A stretch of 20,197 bases of DNA from Actinomycetes bacterium (GTDB lineage Bacteria; Actinomycetota; Actinomycetes; Propionibacteriales; Propionibacteriaceae), in NCBI GenBank assembly GCA_023442485.1, contig JAEZZG010000049.1, positions 1 to 20,197 on the forward strand. Direction: 5' to 3'. Positions 1 through 5,530 of the stretch are shown here, one piece after another. Positions within the stretch are counted from its first letter, which is position 1, and every line of letters begins with the position of its first letter. The translations under genes and the position numbers were made by a program. The notes beneath the pieces were generated by a model. It was not told where the DNA came from. It did not search any database and worked only from the letters and a program-made list of their open reading frames with translations.

Positions 1-138
1 CTCAAAGCCCATGCAGAGCTAGACCGATATGTCGATAAAGCCTTCGGGGCTAAGAAACCACTGAAGTCGAATGAGGAACGACTCGCGGTACTCTTCGATC
101 GCTACGTGGAGATGACAAAGGAGTCTCCGCAAGATTGA
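1..138 (+). CDS. C-terminal end of MmeI-like DNA methyltransferase / restriction enzyme (partial)
   Basis: The reading frame is open from the first base of the window and stops with TGA at 136-138, giving 45 residues. The tail contains AHAELDRYVDKAFG, then a spacer, then ERLAVLFDRYVEMT. From memory this resembles the last segment of large class I SAM-dependent DNA methyltransferases of the MmeI (type IIL) kind, which typically end with an 'AHxxLDxAVDxAY ... ERVAFLFELY' helix pair. Such enzymes methylate DNA and often carry a fused nuclease. No catalytic motif is visible because the gene lies almost wholly outside the window. The family call rests on a short tail only, so it is moderate. It implies that a restriction-modification locus lies to the left of the sugar cluster. 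Confidence 0.55.
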   Translation, partial: LKAHAELDRYVDKAFGAKKPLKSNEERLAVLFDRYVEMTKESPQD

Positions 139-448
139 GCCTGCTCCAGCTCCATCTCCAACCGAACGCAGCCGCACCATGCACCCTTGCCCTCAACCAG
201 CGGAAGGTCTTTCACTCACCTGACCATCTGTGCCGAGTGCTGTTAGGATGAAGACGCACAACAAAACAGTCAGAGTTCGATCTGGAAGACTCGCGGTTGT
301 CCACTCGATCCGTGCAAAACAGCACACAGTACCGGGGCAACACCAATGCGGGTCTTTCTTGTGTTTTAGCGAGATTGGTCACCCACCTCAGATTCCATCC
401 GCTAGCCGAACAACCCGTCCTGCTCGACGCAATCCACAAGGAATAACC
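139..448 (+). other. 310-base intergenic leader region before the sugar cluster
   Basis: No convincing gene lies here. The in-frame extension of the aldolase reading frame upstream of 449 has no family similarity and no ribosome site, so I treat it as non-coding. The stretch contains a possible promoter (220-249) and then about 190 bases of leader before the aldolase start. I found no strong hairpin or known riboswitch core in it. A long leader is of interest because the cluster encodes a GlpP-type antiterminator, a protein class that acts on leader RNA. Confidence 0.6.
220..249 (+). promoter_or_regulatory. candidate sigma-70-type promoter of the sugar cluster
   Basis: CTGACC at 220-225 and TAGGAT at 244-249 are separated by 18 bases. 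TAGGAT is a typical actinobacterial -10 element, and CTGACC is a fair -35 match. Transcription would start near 256 and leave a leader of roughly 190 bases before the aldolase. Pattern match only. Confidence 0.3.
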
Positions 449-1243
449 ATGCAGAAAACTCGCCGACTGAACAACATCTTCGCCGCTGACGGCCGCTCCG
501 TCTCCCTCGCCCTCGACGGGTTCGGGTTCACCGAAAAGACCGACGGTGTCGATATCGCAGCCCGCACCGTGCCGGACATGATTGACTGTGGTCTCGACAA
601 CGTCCTCGTGACCTACGGACAAGCCAAGAACTTCGCCACCTACTTTGCCGGCGTCGGCCTCACCCTCCGTGTCGACGTCACCACCGGGGTCTACGACTCC
701 TCTGTCCCAGACAACATGGCCGCCTTCGACGTCTCCGACGCCTTGAAGGTCGGCGCTGACGCCGTCGTCATGATGAACTTCCCGGGTGCTCACAACGAGC
801 TTTCCACCAATGCTTTCGCCGCTGATCTCGCTCGCGACGGCGACGAATGGGGGATGCCGCTGATGGTTGAGACCCTCCCCTACGGCTACCCGGTGACCGT
901 CCCCGAATCCAACGACCCGCTCAAGATCGCCACCGCCGCCCGTTTCTCCGAAGAACTCGGCGCAGACATCATCAAGACGCGCTACTCCGGTGAAGACGCC
1001 GACAAGGCCATCGCCGAGAACTGTACCGTCCCCGTTCTTGCCCTCGGCGGGCCGAAGACCGACCACGAGTCCTACTTCGCCTTCGTTGAGCACTGCATCA
1101 AGTCGGGGGCCTCGGGTGTGGCCGTCGGTCGCAACATCACTCAGGACGCAAAGCCGCTAGCGATGGTGGCCGCCCTGGTCGCCCTCGTCCACGACGATGC
1201 CACAGCCAAGCAGGCGATGATCCTCTACAGCGAGACCGAGTAA
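449..1243 (+). CDS. DhnA/LsrF-type class I aldolase (DeoC/FbaB superfamily)
   Basis: This 264-residue TIM-barrel aldolase should form a Schiff base with a phosphorylated keto-sugar and cleave or build a C-C bond, usually with dihydroxyacetone phosphate as one partner. The Schiff-base lysine is predicted at K176 in ADIIKTRYSG, at the usual DhnA position. The phosphate-binding loops are LALGGPK near 198-203 and GVAVGRN at 223-229. The ATG at 449 follows an AAGGAA-like ribosome site at 438-443 and gives the normal family length; an open frame continues upstream to 230 but adds unrelated sequence. It is the first gene of a same-strand series with glpP, an FGGY kinase and two dehydrogenases. This suggests it splits the phosphosugar made by the kinase. 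LsrF (AI-2) and sulfofructose-phosphate aldolase belong to the same superfamily, so the true substrate cannot be read from sequence. Confidence 0.85.
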   Translation: MQKTRRLNNIFAADGRSVSLALDGFGFTEKTDGVDIAARTVPDMIDCGLDNVLVTYGQAKNFATYFAGVGLTLRVDVTTGVYDSSVPDNMAAFDVSDALKVGADAVVMMNFPGAHNELSTNAFAADLARDGDEWGMPLMVETLPYGYPVTVPESNDPLKIATAARFSEELGADIIKTRYSGEDADKAIAENCTVPVLALGGPKTDHESYFAFVEHCIKSGASGVAVGRNITQDAKPLAMVAALVALVHDDATAKQAMILYSETE

Positions 1244-1276
1244 TCGTCTAGTCGCTGCAGACCTTCCCATCCAGAC

Positions 1277-1315
1277 GGTGTGCCGAGGTCACCTCTTCAC
1301 AGGCTACGGCACACC
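1277..1315 (+). promoter_or_regulatory. intercistronic hairpin between aldolase and glpP
   Basis: GGTGTGCCG at 1277-1285 is perfectly complementary to CGGCACACC at 1307-1315. The 21-base loop itself contains a small GAGGT/ACCTC palindrome. No T-run follows, so it is not a classic intrinsic terminator. It sits 22 bases before the glpP GTG. It could be an RNA stability element, an attenuator or a GlpP-binding target; the role is inferred. Confidence 0.5.
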
Positions 1316-1336
1316 TCATCGAGAAAGAACACCACA

Positions 1337-1909
1337 GTGAACCCTTTCAAACCCGGGACGATCATTCCGTCAATCCTGCGACTACCTGATTTGGAGGTCG
1401 CGTTGAGCTGCCCCTCAGAGCAGATTCTGCTGACGAATGTCCATATTGGAAATCTGCAGGTGTTCTCCGCCAGGTGTCATGACGCGGGCAAACAGGTGTT
1501 CGTCCACGTCGACATGATTGGCGGTTTTCGTCCGGACCGGGATGGGATTCGTCTTTTGAAGAATATGTACGGGGTGCGTGGCATTTTCAGCCATAACTCG
1601 CAGATCCTTGCGACGGCGAAGAAGACTGGCCTGGTCGCGATTCAGCGTCTACTGCTGATGGATTCCCGCTCGCTGGAACGCGGGTTGCACATCTTGCAGG
1701 ACTCCCGCCCGGACGGGATCGAGGTATTGCCGGGTGTGCTGGCGGTGCGCAAAGCCACCGACATCGCCGCCGAATCAGGCACTACCCAACTGATTGCGGG
1801 CGGGATGATCGAGAGTGGCGAACAAGCCAAAGAGGTCTTCGACGCCGGATACCAGGCCATTACCTCAAGCTGCAAAGACTTGTGGAATCTGCGTCCGACT
1901 AGGGCCTAG
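1337..1909 (+). CDS. glpP: GlpP-family glycerol-3-phosphate-responsive antiterminator
   Basis: This is a 190-residue protein, the usual GlpP length. In Bacillus, GlpP binds glycerol-3-phosphate and then leader mRNA, and prevents early termination of glycerol genes. Matching blocks recalled from the family are FVHVDMIGG (55-63), the IQRLLLMDS strand (102-110), IEVLPGV (128-134), AGGMI (154-158) and the SSCKDLW end (177-183). I chose the GTG at 1337 because the AGAAAG site at 1323-1328 precedes it and similarity begins at once; an upstream GTG at 1280 lies inside the hairpin stem. Unusually, no glpF, glpK or glpD is nearby: the neighbours are an aldolase and a LyxK-like kinase. I infer local control of this cluster, perhaps through a triose- or sugar-phosphate signal. 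The family is well supported, the ligand is not. Confidence 0.85.
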   Translation: MNPFKPGTIIPSILRLPDLEVALSCPSEQILLTNVHIGNLQVFSARCHDAGKQVFVHVDMIGGFRPDRDGIRLLKNMYGVRGIFSHNSQILATAKKTGLVAIQRLLLMDSRSLERGLHILQDSRPDGIEVLPGVLAVRKATDIAAESGTTQLIAGGMIESGEQAKEVFDAGYQAITSSCKDLWNLRPTRA

Positions 1910-1925
1910 TTCGCGCTTGCAACGT

Positions 1926-1957
1926 GCGGTGACGGTTCAGCGTCGAGCCGTCACCGC
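1926..1957 (+). promoter_or_regulatory. intercistronic hairpin between glpP and the FGGY kinase
   Basis: GCGGTGACGG at 1926-1935 pairs perfectly with CCGTCACCGC at 1948-1957 around a 12-base loop. It starts 17 bases after the glpP stop and lies 68 bases before the kinase start. No T-run follows. Together with the 1277-1315 hairpin it means glpP is bracketed by two perfect stem-loops. Confidence 0.55.
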
Positions 1958-2025
1958 CTCTACGACACATGGCGACCTTCGGCACCCTCGTCACCAAAAC
2001 ACTCGCGAGACTCTTAGGAGTTCTA

Positions 2026-3549
2026 ATGACCGAGAAGAAATATGTACTAGGAATCGACAACGGTGGCACCTTCACCAAAGCTGGTCTTTTTGACACCTCC
2101 GGCAATTTCTTGGCCCTGGCCCAAACCCACGCCGACATTGTCACCCCGGCACCGCTATTCACCGAACGCGAACTCGAACCTTACTGGCAGGCTAACGTCA
2201 ACGCGATTCGCTCCTGCCTCGACCAAGCCCAAATCAACCCCGATGAGATCGCCGCACTCGCCGTAACCGGCCACGGCAACGGGCTTTACCTTGCGCGCAA
2301 GGATTTCAGCGCACCTCGCAACGGAATCATCTCCACCGACGCCAGAGCGCAATCCTTCGTTGACCGCTGGGTAGCCGATCCTGACTATGAGCGCAGGGTT
2401 CGCTCCAAAACCGGCTCACAGCTTTGGGCCGGTCAACCCGTTCCACTGCTGGCCTGGCTCGACGAACACGAACCCGATATCTACGACCAAACCGACTACA
2501 TCTTGTCGGCCAAGGACTACATCCGGTTCCGTCTCACCGGTATTGCCGCCATGGAGGCCTCCGACGGCTGCGGTATCGCCTTGTCGAACGTCGTCACCCG
2601 CGAAATCGTCCCCGATTTATTCGAGTTCTTCGGAATCGAGCGGTGGATGTCGAAGATTCCTCCATTCATCGACTCAACCGATATCGCCGGATATATCACC
2701 GACGATGTCGCGCGGCTGACCGGACTCACCCCAGGCACACCTGTGGCGGGCGGAATGATGGACGTCGCGGCCGGAGCGATCGCTGCTGGTCTCGTCCAGG
2801 AGAATCAACTTTGCGTCATCACCGGCACCTGGTCGATCAACGAAATCATCTCTTTCGCCCCTCGCCTCAACGAGCCGGTGTTTTGGACGACCTGCTACGC
2901 GATCCCCAACTCGTGGCTCATCCTCGAAGGTGGCCCGAATGGGGTATCCAATCTGGACTGGTACATCAACCAGGTGATTCGTTCCACATTGAAGCACTTC
3001 GGAACCGAGGACCTCTCCGATGCCAAAGTCTTCGAGATCTGCGAACAGATGATTTCGGGTTTCACTCCCGACGTCCAAGACCCATTCTTCTTGCCCTACA
3101 TCAACGGGACCTCGTTGATTCCTGAGGGGATGGCCGGGTTCATCGGATTCACCGGTTATCACGATATTCGGCACATGGTTCGCGCCGTCTACGAAGGCGT
3201 GATCTTCTCGCACATGTACCACATCAAGAAACTGCGTCACTACACCGAGTTGACCGGACGGGTGCGGTTCACAGGTGGCGCCGCCAACTCGTCAATGTGG
3301 ACACAGATGTTCGCCGACGCCATCGGCCTTCCACTCGACATTGTTGACACCCCTGAATCGGGGTGTTTGGGGACAGCTATCTGCGCTGCAGTTGCAGCCC
3401 GGTTGCACCCTGACTATGAAGCTGCGGTGACGGCGATGACGCGTCCGCCGCGCGCAACCGTGACGCCTAACCCCGAATACGCCGACCTCTTCCAGAGACG
3501 ATTCGCCAGGTTCGAGGCTTATCTTGACTCTTTCATCACTCAACCGTGA
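2026..3549 (+). CDS. FGGY-family carbohydrate kinase, L-xylulose kinase (LyxK)-like
   Basis: This 507-residue ATP-dependent sugar kinase has the FGGY layout: the N-terminal phosphate loop YVLGIDNGGTFTKAG (6-20), the substrate-side motif TGHGNGLYL (81-89), a probable catalytic base D246 in AGGMMDVAAGA, TGTWS (266-270), and the C-terminal ATP-lobe motif RFTGGAANSSMW. Recalled alignment is best with E. coli LyxK/YiaP (for example LW.G.PV.LL.WL.EHEP, L.AGTPV.GG..DV, and YEGVIFSHM.H...). It is less like glycerol kinase or LsrK. It should phosphorylate a ketose or polyol in the cytosol, supplying the aldolase encoded upstream. The start at 2026 is set by a TAGGAG site at 2015-2020; the longer frame from 1969 has no such site. 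The dehydrogenase follows after 48 bases. Kinase family is secure; the sugar is open. Confidence 0.88.
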   Translation: MTEKKYVLGIDNGGTFTKAGLFDTSGNFLALAQTHADIVTPAPLFTERELEPYWQANVNAIRSCLDQAQINPDEIAALAVTGHGNGLYLARKDFSAPRNGIISTDARAQSFVDRWVADPDYERRVRSKTGSQLWAGQPVPLLAWLDEHEPDIYDQTDYILSAKDYIRFRLTGIAAMEASDGCGIALSNVVTREIVPDLFEFFGIERWMSKIPPFIDSTDIAGYITDDVARLTGLTPGTPVAGGMMDVAAGAIAAGLVQENQLCVITGTWSINEIISFAPRLNEPVFWTTCYAIPNSWLILEGGPNGVSNLDWYINQVIRSTLKHFGTEDLSDAKVFEICEQMISGFTPDVQDPFFLPYINGTSLIPEGMAGFIGFTGYHDIRHMVRAVYEGVIFSHMYHIKKLRHYTELTGRVRFTGGAANSSMWTQMFADAIGLPLDIVDTPESGCLGTAICAAVAARLHPDYEAAVTAMTRPPRATVTPNPEYADLFQRRFARFEAYLDSFITQP

Positions 3550-3597
3550 CGCAACCATTGTGCAACGAGTTGATGACCGCCTGATAAGGACTTTGAT

Positions 3598-4602
3598 ATG
3601 AAAATTCTAGGAATTGCAGACCCGTTCATCCCCGAGGCTGCGCTGGTGGCCGGAACCCAGGTGTTGCGCGATGCCGGTCATGACGTCGAGATCATCACCT
3701 GGGAAGTGGGGTCCCAGGAGAAGCTCCAGGAGATCAACCTGACCGTGGAACGCCACGGCGCCAACGCGGTAGCCTTACCTGCCGAGATCGCGGAAAAGGT
3801 GCGGGCGGCGGAGATCGTGATCACCCAGTTCGCCCCGCTCGGCAAGGCACTGATTGAGTCTTGTCCCAACCTCAAAGTGATCGGTGTTGAACGCGGTGGA
3901 GTTGAGAATGTCGACCTTGACGCCGCCGAGGCTGCCGGGGTGAGCGTCATCAACACTCCCGGACGCAATGCCCGCGCGGTGGCTGAGTTCGCCGTCGGCA
4001 TGATCCTTGCGGAAACCCGCAACATTGCCCGCACCCACGAGGCGATGCGGCGGCACGTCTGGCTGAAGGAATTCCCTAACCTAGATTCAGGTATTCGCGA
4101 ACTGGAGAATCTCACCGTCGGGATTGTCGGCGCCGGAGCCATCGGCCAATTGGTGATGAAATTCCTGTCCGGGATGGACGCCACTTGCGTCTACTACGAC
4201 CCGTACACCGCCGGATGTGAATACGGCACCAAGCTGGACGACCTGGCTGAGCTAGTCAGAGTCAGTGACATCATCTCGATCCATTCGCGTCTGACTTCCG
4301 ACAACCACCACCTGATTTCTGCCGAGTTGATCGCGCAAATGAAGCCGTCTGCCATCTTGGTCAACACCGCGCGCTCTGGGCTCGTCGATGAGGAAGCGCT
4401 CGTCGATGCTCTACGGCGGCGCGCCATCATGGGGGCCGCAATCGACACCTTCGATGTGGAGCCACTACCTGAGGATTCACCGTGGTTGGGGTTGGATAAC
4501 GTCACGTTGACGTCCCACCTCGCCGGATCTACCTTGGACGCTTTCCATAAGACCCCGGCGATGTTGTCCGCCCGGATTCTAGACCACCTGGGTCAGCTCT
4601 GA
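3598..4602 (+). CDS. D-isomer-specific 2-hydroxyacid dehydrogenase, NAD(P)-dependent
   Basis: The 334-residue protein has the normal length and layout: a catalytic domain split around a central Rossmann domain. The nucleotide loop VGIVGAGAIG is at 174-183. The catalytic triad is visible as R259 in VNTARSG, E288 in DVEPLP and H307 in TSHLAGS. Enzymes of this type interconvert a 2-ketoacid and a D-2-hydroxyacid (glyoxylate, hydroxypyruvate, phosphoglycerate and others). An AAGGA site at 3586-3590 precedes the ATG. It follows the kinase by 48 bases and is probably co-transcribed. In this context it may act on a sugar acid or on a two- or three-carbon product of the aldolase; glycolaldehyde-derived acids are one possibility. 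There is no ACT domain, so it is not a long-form SerA. Confidence 0.87.
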   Translation: MKILGIADPFIPEAALVAGTQVLRDAGHDVEIITWEVGSQEKLQEINLTVERHGANAVALPAEIAEKVRAAEIVITQFAPLGKALIESCPNLKVIGVERGGVENVDLDAAEAAGVSVINTPGRNARAVAEFAVGMILAETRNIARTHEAMRRHVWLKEFPNLDSGIRELENLTVGIVGAGAIGQLVMKFLSGMDATCVYYDPYTAGCEYGTKLDDLAELVRVSDIISIHSRLTSDNHHLISAELIAQMKPSAILVNTARSGLVDEEALVDALRRRAIMGAAIDTFDVEPLPEDSPWLGLDNVTLTSHLAGSTLDAFHKTPAMLSARILDHLGQL

Positions 4603-4662
4603 TTCACCACAAACCCAGCCCGTGACCAACGGCATCAACCACGGCAAAACGGGGACTAGCGA

Positions 4663-4668
4663 TATAAC
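4663..4668 (+). promoter_or_regulatory. possible -10 element upstream of the SDR gene
   Basis: TATAAC at 4663-4668 is a near-consensus -10 hexamer in the 116-base spacer before the SDR gene, but no good -35 lies 16-18 bases upstream. The spacer also has two similar ACGGCA blocks (4630-4634 region and 4641-4646). It could be an internal promoter separating the SDR-sialidase pair from the upstream genes. Confidence 0.22.
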
Positions 4669-4718
4669 AAGAGGGCGACACTGATCTGTCGTCGATAACC
4701 GAAATGAGTGAGTAGAAC

Positions 4719-5480
4719 ATGGATCTTGGACTATCAGGAAAACGGGTCTTAGTGACTGGCGGCGCCTCTGGCCTCGGCGCTGCCCTGGTTCGCACCCTCG
4801 TCGAAGAGGGTGCCCGAGTCTGCCTGAACTACCGGAGCCGTCGCGACGAAGCCGACGCACTCGTCACCGAGCTCAGTGACGAATCCCAGACCAACATCGT
4901 CGCCGTCCAGGCCGACCTCTCCGACATGCAACAAGTTCGCAACTTGTTCACCGAGGCGACGAAACAACTCGGCGGGCTCGACGCGGTCGTCAATAATGCC
5001 GGGATCTGGCTGACCTGCCAGATTCCCGAGATCACCGAGGACGAATGGGACAAGACCATGGACGTCAACCTCAAAGCCCCCATGATCTTGACCCAGATGT
5101 TGGTCAAACATTGCCAAGACGAAGGAAAGCCGGGCGTGGTGCTGTCGGTGACCTCTCAGGCAGCTTTCCGAGGTTCGTCCACCGGACACATGCCGTATGC
5201 AGCGTCGAAGGGCGGGCTGATCTCGATGACTCGCTCACTCGTCCAGGAGATGAAAGACTGCGGGGTCAGGTTCAACACCTTGGCGATCGGCACCATGGAA
5301 TCTCCGATGATCGCACAAGCCCTCGCCGCAAGGCGCGAGTTCTACGAGTCAAGGATTCCGATCGGCTACGTCGCCAAGGCCGAGCAGGTCGCCGCCATCG
5401 CAGCTTTCCTGGTGTCGGATAAGGCCGACTACATCACCGGCGCATGTATCGATGTCTCAGGGGGTCAACTGTTACACTGA
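4719..5480 (+). CDS. short-chain dehydrogenase/reductase (SDR), classical type
   Basis: This 253-residue classical SDR has the coenzyme loop TGGASGLG at 13-20, NNAG at 92-95, the structural N117, and the catalytic set S146, Y160 and K164 (YAASK). R39 and R41 after the second beta strand (NYRSRR) hint at NADP preference, which is inference. The family oxidises or reduces a hydroxyl or keto group on sugars, steroids or acyl chains. The best-scoring everyday label would be glucose/3-oxoacyl reductase-like, but that label would not be informative. It starts 116 bases after the hydroxyacid dehydrogenase and is followed by the sialidase after 50 bases, so those two are probably transcribed together. 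The likely role is redox conversion of a sugar between hydrolysis and phosphorylation. Confidence 0.87.
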   Translation: MDLGLSGKRVLVTGGASGLGAALVRTLVEEGARVCLNYRSRRDEADALVTELSDESQTNIVAVQADLSDMQQVRNLFTEATKQLGGLDAVVNNAGIWLTCQIPEITEDEWDKTMDVNLKAPMILTQMLVKHCQDEGKPGVVLSVTSQAAFRGSSTGHMPYAASKGGLISMTRSLVQEMKDCGVRFNTLAIGTMESPMIAQALAARREFYESRIPIGYVAKAEQVAAIAAFLVSDKADYITGACIDVSGGQLLH

Positions 5481-5530
5481 GCAACGATTCCCTGCCGTCC
5501 CTGCTCCACGTCTTCATCTGAAGGAACCCC

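Noticed and set aside
230..448. N-terminal extension of the aldolase frame back to 230
   Set aside because: No ribosome site, no similarity to the family, and the normal-length protein starts at 449 behind a good site.
212..1093. Long open frame on the minus strand across the aldolase gene
   Set aside because: It is the mirror of a GC-rich coding sequence; Gly/Val/Asp-rich with no recognisable domain. The same applies to other long antisense frames in the window, such as 2674-3240 and 10642-11082 opposite real genes.
449..3549. AI-2 (lsr) processing locus, from an LsrF-like aldolase plus FGGY kinase
   Set aside because: The kinase resembles LyxK more than LsrK, and no lsrG, lsrR or lsrACDB-like gene is present.
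1337..3549. Glycerol utilisation operon (glpP plus glpK)
   Set aside because: The FGGY kinase lacks the glycerol kinase pattern, and no facilitator or glycerol-3-phosphate dehydrogenase is present.
4674..4695. Short inverted repeat CGACA/TGTCG before the SDR gene as an operator
   Set aside because: Only five base pairs; expected often by chance in GC-rich DNA.
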